Counted from the first letter of the stretch, positions 1 through 5,861 are shown. The stretch is 8,638 nucleotides of DNA from Ramlibacter sp. (GCA_021156245.1 JAJNBO010000209.1:1-8638); one strand, 5' to 3'. Made by a program: numbers and translations. Notes: generated from the sequence alone by a model not told the origin.

Positions 1-122
1 TCCCGCACGCGCGGCTGGTGATGGTGCCGCGTTGCGGCCACATGCTGACGATGGAGCGGCCGGACGTCGTGAACGCGGCGCTGGTGGAGTGGTTGCCAAC
101 TGTCATTCCCGCGGAGGCGTGA
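1..122 (+). CDS. Alpha/beta hydrolase, C-terminal fragment (5' end outside window)
   Basis: Reading from base 3, the frame gives 39 residues and stops at TGA 120-122. The sequence shows VPRCGHMLTMERPDVVNAAL followed by VEWL. This matches the end of alpha/beta-hydrolase-fold enzymes, where a Gly-His pair carries the catalytic histidine (codon 39-41) and is followed by an E-x-P...N..L..WL helix. The substrate cannot be told from this piece. The last residues (VIPAEA) and the stop codon are encoded by the left arm of the palindromic repeat at 102-184, so the native C-terminus may have been replaced or extended. The gene converges on coaD. Family assignment is fairly sure; the exact enzyme is unknown. 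Confidence 0.75.
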   Translation, partial: PHARLVMVPRCGHMLTMERPDVVNAALVEWLPTVIPAEA

Positions 123-184
123 ATCCAGGGCTTCCAGGACTGCCGAATGCAGGAGCCCTGGTTCCCCGCCTGCGCGGGGATGAC
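102..184. repeat. Intergenic palindromic repeat between convergent genes
   Basis: The left arm (102-132, starting GTCATTCCCGCGGAGGCG) and the reverse complement of the right arm (154-184) match at 26 of 31 positions. The loop is 21 nt (133-153). Two of the five mismatches are T/C differences that could still pair as G-U on one RNA strand. GTCATTCCCGC...GCGGGAATGAC elements of this kind are common between genes in Burkholderiales genomes. Here it lies between the convergent hydrolase gene and coaD, 6 bp past the coaD stop. It would form a long hairpin at the 3' end of both transcripts. No T-run follows on either strand, so it is not a classical intrinsic terminator; a role in 3'-end protection or termination is inference. 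Confidence 0.8.
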
Positions 185-190
185 GGGAGA

Positions 191-691
191 CTACTCCCGC
201 CCCAGGCTCTTGACCTTCTCGATCAGCCTTTGCTGCACGGACGACGAGACGAACTGGTGGACCTCGCCGCCCAGCACCGCGATCTCGCGGACGAAGGTGC
301 TGCTGATGAACTGGTACTTGTCGCTCGGGGTGAGGAACACCGTTTCCACTTCCGGCATCAGGTGGCGGTTCATGCCGGCCAACTGGAATTCGTAGTCGAA
401 GTCGGTCACGGCGCGCACGCCGCGGACCATGGCTTTGCCGCCGCGCGCCACGACGAAGTCACGCACCAGGCCAGTGAAGCCTTCCACCGTGACCTTCGGA
501 TTGCCTTTCAAGGCTTCGCGCGCCATGTCCACGCGCTCCTGCATCGTGAAAAGCGACTTCTTGTGGTGGCCTGCGGCCACGGCGACGATCAGGCGGTCGA
601 ACAGCTGGCTGGCGCGATGCACCACGTCCTCGTGCCCCAGCGTCATGGGATCGAAGGTGCCGGGGTAGACGGCGATCACGTCTTTGGCCAT
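191..691 (-). CDS. coaD: Phosphopantetheine adenylyltransferase (CoaD)
   Basis: CoaD transfers AMP from ATP to 4'-phosphopantetheine, giving dephospho-CoA, the penultimate cytoplasmic step of coenzyme A synthesis. The 166-residue product is the usual length and complete. It has the nucleotidyltransferase motif GTFDPMTLGH at residues 11-20 (His20 corresponds to the catalytic HxGH-type histidine), Lys44 after GHH, the RGVRAVTDFDYEFQLAGMNR block at 90-109, and the ISSTFVREIA motif near 129-138. The ATG at 691-689 has a good ribosome binding site, AGGAG at 702-698 with a 6-nt spacer. The gene follows rsmD by 48 bp on the same strand, a common proteobacterial pairing, and the two are probably cotranscribed. 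Confidence is very high. Confidence 0.98.
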   Translation of the reverse strand: MAKDVIAVYPGTFDPMTLGHEDVVHRASQLFDRLIVAVAAGHHKKSLFTMQERVDMAREALKGNPKVTVEGFTGLVRDFVVARGGKAMVRGVRAVTDFDYEFQLAGMNRHLMPEVETVFLTPSDKYQFISSTFVREIAVLGGEVHQFVSSSVQQRLIEKVKSLGRE

Positions 692-697
692 GGGGAT

Positions 698-740
698 CTC
701 CTCATCGCCCGGGGCGGACGGGCCGTTTGCTGCGCCGCAT
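698..740 (-). other. Stop-start junction and 12-codon mini-frame linking rsmD to coaD
   Basis: On the minus strand the rsmD stop TAA (742-740) overlaps an ATG (740-738) as TAATG. This opens a 12-codon frame (MRRSKRPVRPGR) ending at TGA 704-702. That TGA overlaps the AGGAG ribosome binding site of coaD (702-698). The geometry suits termination-reinitiation coupling, carrying ribosomes from rsmD to coaD. Whether the Arg-rich peptide is made or matters is unknown; the arrangement may be fortuitous. Confidence 0.4.
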
Positions 741-1327
741 TATGCAATGGGGCGCAAGAGGTGCCCGTGGACCATCCCCGCCTTCATGTGGCGCACCACT
801 TCCAGCCCATGCCGCGCCACCGCGTCGCCCTGCCATTGCGTCGGCGCCTCGAGATAGACGAAGCCCGCGGCCGCCAGCGCGGGGCGGGCCGCGGCCAGCG
901 CCTTGTCGAACAGGTCGGCGTCGAAGGGCGGGTCCAGGAACACCAGGTCGATGCTGCCGGCCGGCAGGCCTGAGAGCACCGTGAGCGCGTTGCCTCGCTG
1001 CACCCGCACGGCCTGCGCATCCAGCCTGTTCACCACGGCCCGCAACAGGTCGACCAGCGCTCCTTCGGATTCCACCAGCAGCACGTCGCCCGCCCCCCGC
1101 GAGGCGGCTTCCAGCCCCAGCGCGCCCGTGCCGGCAAAGGCATCGACCACGCGCCAGCCGGACAAGTCCTGCCCCAGCCAGTTGAAGAGGGTTTCGCGCA
1201 CCCGGTCGGGCGTGGGGCGCAGCCCCGGGCGGTCCGGCACGTCCAGCCGTGTCCGTTTCCAGGCGCCGCCGATGATGCGGACCTGGTGCGGCAGCGAACG
1301 GCGGGCGGGCGAGGTGGGACGCGGCAT
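740..1327 (-). CDS. rsmD: 16S rRNA (guanine(966)-N2)-methyltransferase RsmD
   Basis: RsmD uses S-adenosylmethionine to methylate N2 of G966 in 16S rRNA on the assembling small subunit. The 195-residue product has the family N-terminal motif VRIIGGAWKRTRL (about residues 16-28), RPTPDRVRETLFNWL (37-51), the SAM-binding loop DAFAGTGALGLEAASRGA (62-79), acidic VESE (85-88), and the catalytic DPPF tetrapeptide (132-135) typical of N2-guanine and N6-adenine methyltransferases. ATG 1327 is the first start available, since an in-frame TAA lies at 1339-1337. No strong ribosome binding site precedes it. The gene lies directly downstream of a strong terminator (1354-1384), so it either has its own short promoter region or depends on read-through. 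It is followed by coaD. Confidence 0.97.
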   Translation of the reverse strand: MPRPTSPARRSLPHQVRIIGGAWKRTRLDVPDRPGLRPTPDRVRETLFNWLGQDLSGWRVVDAFAGTGALGLEAASRGAGDVLLVESEGALVDLLRAVVNRLDAQAVRVQRGNALTVLSGLPAGSIDLVFLDPPFDADLFDKALAAARPALAAAGFVYLEAPTQWQGDAVARHGLEVVRHMKAGMVHGHLLRPIA

Positions 1328-1353
1328 GCGGGAAGCTTACCCGCCGCGCGGAC

Positions 1354-1384
1354 AAAAAAAGGGCACGGCGGTGAAGCCGTGCCC
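1354..1384 (-). terminator. Intrinsic terminator after the M16 peptidase genes
   Basis: Read on the minus strand, a perfect 9-bp stem (GGGCACGGC and GCCGTGCCC, 1384-1376 and 1369-1361) encloses a 6-nt loop and runs straight into seven T (1360-1354). This is a textbook rho-independent terminator in the leftward direction, 133 nt past the M16 gene stop and 26 nt before the rsmD start codon. There is no T-run on the plus-strand side, so it acts one way. It should separate most M16 transcription from rsmD-coaD. Confidence 0.9.
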
Positions 1385-1477
1385 TGACTCTCTACTCCCT
1401 GTGTTGACTGCCTGGCAAAGCCAAGGTGACAGCACGGAGTCCATTGTTGAGGTTTCGGCCGTTGCGCGCACGCCGAC

Positions 1478-1497
1478 CCCTGTCAGGATTGACAGGG
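1478..1497. repeat. 8-bp inverted repeat downstream of the M16 gene
   Basis: CCCTGTCA (1478-1485) and TGACAGGG (1490-1497) form a perfect 8-bp dyad around the 4-nt loop GGAT. It starts 20 nt beyond the stop codon of the leftward M16 gene, in the 189-bp gap before rsmD. It could be a 3'-UTR hairpin or a protein-binding dyad. No T-run follows, so it is not itself a terminator. The rest of the gap 1385-1516 shows no supported gene. Confidence 0.5.
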
Positions 1498-1516
1498 TGG
1501 GACCCGTGCGCGCCGC

Positions 1517-2869
1517 CTACTGTCGGGCCGACGCCACGCCGCCACCCACCACCACGGTCACCATCCGGTCCGGCTGCAGCTTGCGGGCCATCGCGGCTTT
1601 CACCTCGGCCGCGGTGACGCGTTCGATCTGTTGCGTCCAGGTGTCCAGGTAATTCAGTGGCAGGTCGTGCCAGGCGATGTTGGCCAGGTTTTCCAGCAAC
1701 TTGCGGTTGCTGTCGATGCGCAGCGCGAACCCGCCGATGAGGAAGTCCTTCGCCGCCTTCAATTCCTCCGGCGTCGGGCCCTCCGCCACGAAGCTGCGCA
1801 CCACGTCGCGCGACACCTGCACCGCCTGCGCGGCCTGGTCCGGGCGCGTCTGCAGACCCAGGGTGAAGGCGCCGGCGTGCATGCCGGGGTTGAAATAGCT
1901 GTACACGCTGTAGCTCAGGCCGCGCTTTTGCCGCACCTCGTTCGACAGGCGCGAGACGAAGCCGCCGCCGCCCAGGACGTAGTTGCCCACCATCAGCGGG
2001 AAGAAGTCGGGGTCGCTGCGCTTGTACCCGGGCTGGCCGATCAGCACGTGCGCCTGCGCCGAGGCGAACGGGATGTTGCGCTCGACCGGCGCGTTGAGGT
2101 CCGGGATCTCCGGCACCGCGGGCAAGGGCTGGCACGTTCCGGCCGGCAGGCGCGACAGGAGCGTGCGTGCCAGCTGGTCGGCCTGTGCGCGGTTGACGGC
2201 GCCGACGACGCTCACCTTCGCCCGGCACGGCTGCACCGTGCGATAGAAGTTGCGCATGTCCTGCACGCTGATGCGCGCCAGGGACTCTTCGGTCGTCTCG
2301 AAGCCGTACGGGTGCCCGCCGTACACCGCCTGCGAGAACGCGCGCGCCGCGATCGTCCCCGGCCGCGTGTTGGCCTCGCGGATGGCCGCCGCGATGCGCT
2401 GCCGCTCGCGCTGCCACACGTTGTCGGGGAACGAGGGCTCGCCGATCTGGCGGGCGCCGAGTGCCGCGGCCTTGGCCAGCAGGTCCGGGTACGTCAGCGA
2501 ACGGAAGGTGAAGCTCATGCGGTCGCTGCCCGCGCCGCCGCCGAAGGACGCGCCGAGGTCGGCCCAGGCTTCACCGAGCTGGTTCTCGTCCAGTGCCGGC
2601 TGGGCGTTGCGGGCCTCGATGCCCTTGGACGTCATTTCGGCGGTGAGCGACGCCAGTCCGGCCTTGTCGGCCGGATCACGGCGTTCGCCGGCATCGAAGT
2701 CGATCTCGACGTCGACCATCGGCAGGCTGGGGCTTTCGATCAGGTAGACCTGGGCGCCCGAGGGCTGCTGCCACTTCTGGATCGGCAGGGCCGCGGCCGC
2801 GGGGCCCGCGACCGCCATGGCGACGAGGGCGGGGACGGCGCAGCGCGCCAGCAGGGAAATCATGCGCAT
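1517..2869 (-). CDS. M16 family peptidase subunit lacking the zinc motif (substrate-binding partner)
   Basis: This 450-residue protein starts with a Sec signal peptide (MRMISLLARC, a hydrophobic run, then AGPAAAA with likely cleavage near residue 27), so it is probably periplasmic. It has the two-lobed M16 fold: an N-terminal M16 domain (about 30-200) and a C-terminal domain (about 215-430). Where active members have HxxEH, it reads GLASLTAEMTSKG (71-83), so the motif is changed to S74-x-x-A77-E78 and zinc cannot bind in the normal way. It keeps the C-terminal RQKRGLSYSVYS segment (313-324), with Arg316 and the Tyr pair known in the family to hold substrate. Inference: it is the non-catalytic half of a heteromer with the gene just upstream, whose features are the reverse. 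Its ATG at 2869 is 11 nt past that gene's stop, and a GAGGA ribosome site overlaps the stop, so translation is probably coupled. Confidence 0.92.
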   Translation of the reverse strand: MRMISLLARCAVPALVAMAVAGPAAAALPIQKWQQPSGAQVYLIESPSLPMVDVEIDFDAGERRDPADKAGLASLTAEMTSKGIEARNAQPALDENQLGEAWADLGASFGGGAGSDRMSFTFRSLTYPDLLAKAAALGARQIGEPSFPDNVWQRERQRIAAAIREANTRPGTIAARAFSQAVYGGHPYGFETTEESLARISVQDMRNFYRTVQPCRAKVSVVGAVNRAQADQLARTLLSRLPAGTCQPLPAVPEIPDLNAPVERNIPFASAQAHVLIGQPGYKRSDPDFFPLMVGNYVLGGGGFVSRLSNEVRQKRGLSYSVYSYFNPGMHAGAFTLGLQTRPDQAAQAVQVSRDVVRSFVAEGPTPEELKAAKDFLIGGFALRIDSNRKLLENLANIAWHDLPLNYLDTWTQQIERVTAAEVKAAMARKLQPDRMVTVVVGGGVASARQ

Positions 2870-2880
2870 GGCGGTTGTCC

Positions 2881-4299
2881 TCAGTGGCGGATCTGCACGG
2901 CGGGTTGGCGGGGCTTGCGGTTCGGGTCGACCGGCAAGGGCCGCAACACGCCCACGGACAACTGGTCGTCACCGAAGTAGCGCGCCGCGACGGACTTCAC
3001 CTGGTCCGCGGTCACTTCGGAGAGGCGCTGCATGAGGAGCCGGTCGGCGTCCAGCGGCAGGCCGAGCAGCCAGGTGTTCCCGAGTTCGCGCGCCTGGCTC
3101 ATCACGGAGTCCAGCTTGTAGATCTCGCCGGCGATCCAGCGGGTCTTCACGCGCTGGAGTTCGGCTTCGGTCACGCCGTCGCGCGCAACGCGCGCCACCT
3201 CGGCCCGCAAGGCCGCCTCCACCTGCTCCGGTGTCTTGCCCTTGGCGGGCACGCCGGCCAGCGTGAACAGCTGCGGGCCGCGGCCCCACAGTCCATTGCT
3301 CGCGTCGACGCTGTCGGCCACGCGGTCCGGGCCCTGGGTCAGTGCGCGGCCGAGGCGCGCGCCCTCGTAGCCATCGAGCACCGCGGACAAGACCGTCAAG
3401 GCCAGCGCATCGTCATTCTCCGGCGTGCGCTCGAAGTTGCGCATCTGCGGCACCTTGAAGGCCAGGGCCACGTACGCCTGCTCTGCGGGCGCCTTGAATT
3501 CCAGCCGGCGGATGCCGGCCTGCTCCGGCTCCTCGCGCGGCTTGCGCGCGGGCACGGCACGGGCCGGGATGCTGCCGTAGTGCTTTTCGACGAGCTGCTT
3601 CACCTTCTGCGGATCGACGTCGCCGGCGACGATCACGGCCGCATTGGCCGGCACGTACCACTTGCGGAAGAACTCGCGCGCATCCTCCGGCGTCATCGCG
3701 TCCAGGTCGCTCATCCAGCCCACCACGGGGCGGCGGTACGGCGAAGCCTGGAAGACGGTGGCGCTCAACTGCTCGTACATCTGCGAACGGGGGTTGTCTT
3801 CGGTGCGCAGGCGGCGCTCCTCCTTCACCACCTCGATCTCGCGCTTGAATTCATCGTCCGCCCACTTGTTGTTGGCGAAGCGGTCGGCTTCGAGCCGGAT
3901 CACCTCCTCGAGCGCGCCTGCCGGGATCTGCTGGAAGTAGCCGGTCACGTCGCGCGACGTGAAGGCGTTCTCGCGGCCGCCGAGCGCGGCGACCTTGCGC
4001 GAGAACTCGCCCGGCGTGGTGGTGGGCGTGCCCTTGAACAGCATGTGTTCCAGCACGTGGGCCACGCCCGTGGTGCCGTCGACTTCGTCCATCGCGCCGA
4101 CGCGCACATAGAGCATGTGCACGGCGGTGGGCGCGCGTCGGTCCGGCTTGACGATGAGCGTCAGTCCGTTGGCCAGCTGGAACTGCTGGGGCTTTTCCTG
4201 GGAGGGTTGGGGGCCGGAGATCTGGCTTTGCGCGGGGGTGAGCAGCAGGGCCAGGGAGGAGGTTGCGATGAGGAGGAACGAGCGCAGGTGCTGTTTCAT
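2881..4299 (-). CDS. M16 family zinc metallopeptidase (pitrilysin-like), catalytic subunit
   Basis: This 472-residue protein has an N-terminal signal peptide (MKQHLRSFLLIATSSLALLL, cleavage likely near AQS-Q, residues 25-26), indicating export to the periplasm. The zinc site is intact: H81-V-L-E84-H85 within GVAHVLEHMLFKG, and the distal glutamate in KEERR (E161, 75 residues after H85), fitting the family pattern HxxEH-x(74-76)-E. The C-terminal M16 domain (about 210-450) lacks the RGLxYSVY-type motif: the aligned stretch GPDRVADSVDAS has Asp where Tyr is expected. M16 peptidases degrade peptides and small proteins inside a clamshell chamber; the substrate here is unknown. The gene begins 29 bp from the preferred ftsY start, divergently, and is followed after 11 nt by its zinc-less partner. 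No good ribosome binding site precedes the ATG. Confidence 0.95.
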   Translation of the reverse strand: MKQHLRSFLLIATSSLALLLTPAQSQISGPQPSQEKPQQFQLANGLTLIVKPDRRAPTAVHMLYVRVGAMDEVDGTTGVAHVLEHMLFKGTPTTTPGEFSRKVAALGGRENAFTSRDVTGYFQQIPAGALEEVIRLEADRFANNKWADDEFKREIEVVKEERRLRTEDNPRSQMYEQLSATVFQASPYRRPVVGWMSDLDAMTPEDAREFFRKWYVPANAAVIVAGDVDPQKVKQLVEKHYGSIPARAVPARKPREEPEQAGIRRLEFKAPAEQAYVALAFKVPQMRNFERTPENDDALALTVLSAVLDGYEGARLGRALTQGPDRVADSVDASNGLWGRGPQLFTLAGVPAKGKTPEQVEAALRAEVARVARDGVTEAELQRVKTRWIAGEIYKLDSVMSQARELGNTWLLGLPLDADRLLMQRLSEVTADQVKSVAARYFGDDQLSVGVLRPLPVDPNRKPRQPAVQIRH

Positions 4300-4320
4300 A
4301 GAATCGTGTGATTCTAGAAA
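4294..4320. promoter_or_regulatory. Imperfect palindrome in the ftsY / M16 divergent start region
   Basis: The arms TTTC-A-TAGAATC (4294-4305) and GATTCTAGAAA (4310-4320) are complementary over 11 bp apart from one unpaired A (4298), with a GTGT centre. The palindrome covers most of the 29-bp gap and the M16 start codon. TAGAAT, resembling a sigma-70 -10 box (TATAAT), occurs on both strands (4299-4304 forward, 4316-4311 reverse). I find no convincing -35 box at the right distance on either strand. It could be a shared operator, a symmetric promoter core or a hairpin in the M16 leader; this is inference. Confidence 0.4.
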
Positions 4321-4328
4321 CCCCCCTG

Positions 4329-5453
4329 ATGTTCAGCTTCTTCCGGAAAAAACCTCCGGCACCCCCTCCTCCCCCTGCAGCGCCCGCTCCTGCGGTTGAG
4401 GCGCCGCCTCCCCCTGTTGCCGCGCCGGCACCCGTGCCGGCAGCACCGCCGCCGCCTGCCCCGGCGCCTGCGCCTGCGCCTGCCACGGGCGGGCTCATCG
4501 GCAAGGCGCTGGTCGCGCCCATGGAGATCCCGGTCGCACCGGCCATCCCGCCGGAACGGCAGGGCTGGATGAACAGGCTGTCCGCCGGCCTGCGCAAGAC
4601 CGGCTCCAGCATTTCCCAGGTCTTCACCGGCGCGCAGATCGACGATGCCTTGTACGAGGAGCTGGAAACGGCGCTGCTGCTGGCGGACACCGGAGTGGCA
4701 GCGACCGACTACCTGCTCACCGAGGTCAAGCGCAAGGTGGCCGCCACCGGCGCGACGCGTCCCGTGCAGGCCAAGAACATCCTGGTCGACGCCCTGACCA
4801 CGCTGCTGCGCCCGCTGGAGCGCCAGCTGACCATCGGCGAGCACCAGCCCACCGTGATCATGGTCGCGGGTGTCAACGGCGCGGGCAAGACCACGTCGAT
4901 CGGCAAGCTCACCAAGCACCTGGCCGACGGCGGCGAGACGGTGCTGCTGGCCGCGGCGGACACGTTCCGCGCGGCCGCGCGCGAACAACTGGCCGTCTGG
5001 GCCGACCGCAACAAGGTGGAGATCGTCAGCCAGGAAGGCGGCGACCCGGCGGCGGTGAGCTTCGATGCGGTCTCCGCGGGCAAGGCGCGCAAGAAGGGCG
5101 TGGTGATCGTCGACACGGCGGGCCGGCTGCCGACGCAGCTGCACCTGATGGAGGAACTGCGCAAGATCAAGCGCGTCGTGACCAAGGCCGAGGCCAGCGC
5201 CCCGCACGAGGTGCTGCTCGTGATCGACGGCAACACGGGCCAGAACGCCCTGCAGCAGGTCAAGGCCTTCGACGCTGCCCTGCAGCTCACCGGGCTGATC
5301 GTCACCAAGCTCGACGGCACCGCCAAGGGCGGCGTGCTGGCCGCGATCGCGCAGGAAAAACCGGTGCCGGTCTACTTCATCGGGGTGGGCGAGAAGCTGG
5401 AGGACCTGGAAACGTTCAGCGCGCGGGAGTTTGCGCTGGCGCTGCTTTCGTGA
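4329..5453 (+). CDS. ftsY: Signal recognition particle receptor FtsY
   Basis: FtsY is the SRP receptor GTPase. It docks Ffh-4.5S RNA-ribosome complexes at the inner membrane and hands nascent proteins to SecYEG. With start ATG 4329 (MFSFFRKKPP, the usual FtsY opening) the protein has 374 residues; an in-frame GTG at 4308 would add seven. Residues 9-55 are nearly all Pro and Ala instead of the acidic A domain of E. coli FtsY. The N domain spans about 75-170. The GTPase NG domain has P-loop GVNGAGKTTSIGKL (181-194), DTFRAAAREQL (211-221), DTAGR (262-266), TKLDGTAKGG (326-335) and the C-terminal FIGVGEKLEDLETF (350-363). No clear ribosome binding site precedes either start. The 3' end overlaps cutA tail-to-tail by 38 bp, with no terminator visible. 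Confidence 0.97.
   Translation: MFSFFRKKPPAPPPPPAAPAPAVEAPPPPVAAPAPVPAAPPPPAPAPAPAPATGGLIGKALVAPMEIPVAPAIPPERQGWMNRLSAGLRKTGSSISQVFTGAQIDDALYEELETALLLADTGVAATDYLLTEVKRKVAATGATRPVQAKNILVDALTTLLRPLERQLTIGEHQPTVIMVAGVNGAGKTTSIGKLTKHLADGGETVLLAAADTFRAAAREQLAVWADRNKVEIVSQEGGDPAAVSFDAVSAGKARKKGVVIVDTAGRLPTQLHLMEELRKIKRVVTKAEASAPHEVLLVIDGNTGQNALQQVKAFDAALQLTGLIVTKLDGTAKGGVLAAIAQEKPVPVYFIGVGEKLEDLETFSAREFALALLS
4464..4481 (+). repeat. Hexanucleotide tandem repeat inside ftsY
   Basis: GCGCCT occurs three times in a row (4464-4469, 4470-4475, 4476-4481), in phase with the frame, coding for alternating Ala and Pro in the low-complexity N-terminal arm of FtsY. Unit gain or loss would change arm length by two residues without a frameshift. 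Confidence 0.6.
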
Positions 5454-5670
5454 CTTCCACTTCGCCCAGCACCCAGTCGAAGTAGGACGGCGCCTCGCGG
5501 TCCTCGCACAGCTGCCCCTCCCAGCGGTAGAAGGATTGCAGCCCCTCCTCCACCTGGACGCAGGCGGCCAGCCGCCTTTCCACGATCACACGAGCCAGGG
5601 CGTCCGCGTCGCGACGCGATCCGACCGTGGTCGTCACGCTCAAAATGTCTGCTTCCTGACAATCTTCCAT
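5416..5670 (-). CDS. cutA: CutA-like divalent cation tolerance protein, internally shortened
   Basis: The 84-residue product begins like CutA: ILSVTTTVGSRRDADALARV, then ERRLAACVQVEEGLQSFYRW and EGQLCEDRE. CutA is a small trimeric protein linked to copper and other metal tolerance, usually about 105-115 residues. After residue 59 the sequence jumps to PSYFDWVLGEV, which resembles the last CutA segment (P-x-Y-x-x-W). Roughly 35-40 middle residues, including the conserved HPY-E-x-P-E region, are missing without loss of frame. Residues 72-84 (EVTKAAPAQTPAR) run past the usual end and are mostly read from the antisense of the ftsY 3' end. The start at 5670 is preferred over ATG 5697 because GGAG lies about 9 nt upstream. 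It is either a decayed, non-functional CutA or a minimal variant; an assembly artefact is possible. Confidence 0.75.
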   Translation of the reverse strand: MEDCQEADILSVTTTVGSRRDADALARVIVERRLAACVQVEEGLQSFYRWEGQLCEDREAPSYFDWVLGEVEVTKAAPAQTPAR

Positions 5671-5706
5671 GGCTGGACGCTCCCCGAATGGGTGCATTGT
5701 CGGGGA

Positions 5707-5734
5707 CTTGCAAACCTGAAGGGCGACCCCATCT
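5707..5734 (+). promoter_or_regulatory. Sigma-32-like heat-shock promoter upstream of rpoH
   Basis: CTTGCA (5707-5712) lies 14 nt before CCCCATCT (5727-5734). The E. coli sigma-32 consensus is CTTGAA, 13-17 nt, CCCCATNT, so the -35 matches 5 of 6 and the -10 fits. Transcription would start near 5741 and give rpoH a leader of about 178 nt. rpoH transcribed by its own product is known in Caulobacter; here it is inference. The -10 also lies in a GC3-rich short frame, so a chance match is possible. Confidence 0.5.
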
Positions 5735-5861
5735 TCTTGCTGAGCAAGCTTTTCCTGAAGCTCGGCACCTGGCAGTGGGCGTCTCCGGGGGGAGCGGGCC
5801 GTTTTCGCTGAGAAGGCCGCGCCGACGCCACATCGGCACGCGGGCCTACGGAACCCTTTGC

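Noticed and set aside
1337..1444. 35-codon minus-strand frame starting MDSVLSPW and ending at the TAA just before rsmD
   Set aside because: It runs straight through the terminator hairpin and T-run, has no ribosome binding site and looks fortuitous.
1631..4311. Two long plus-strand open frames (about 450 and 480 codons) antisense to the M16 genes
   Set aside because: Both mirror the M16 reading frames, are low-complexity His/Arg/Leu/Ala-rich, show no motifs and have no ribosome binding sites.
4314..5207. Open frame of about 300 codons antisense to ftsY
   Set aside because: Its composition (long Arg and Gly runs opposite the Pro/Ala arm) and its position show it to be a shadow of ftsY.
5671..5697. 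Upstream ATG (5697) for cutA
   Set aside because: It adds MHPFGERPA, has no ribosome site, and CutA proteins normally begin close to the first beta strand; ATG 5670 has GGAG upstream.
5736..5753. Small hairpin CTTGC-TGA-GCAAG followed by CTTTT, a possible attenuator after the sigma-32-like promoter
   Set aside because: A 5-bp stem and four T are too weak to claim termination, and alternative pairings nearby are equally poor.
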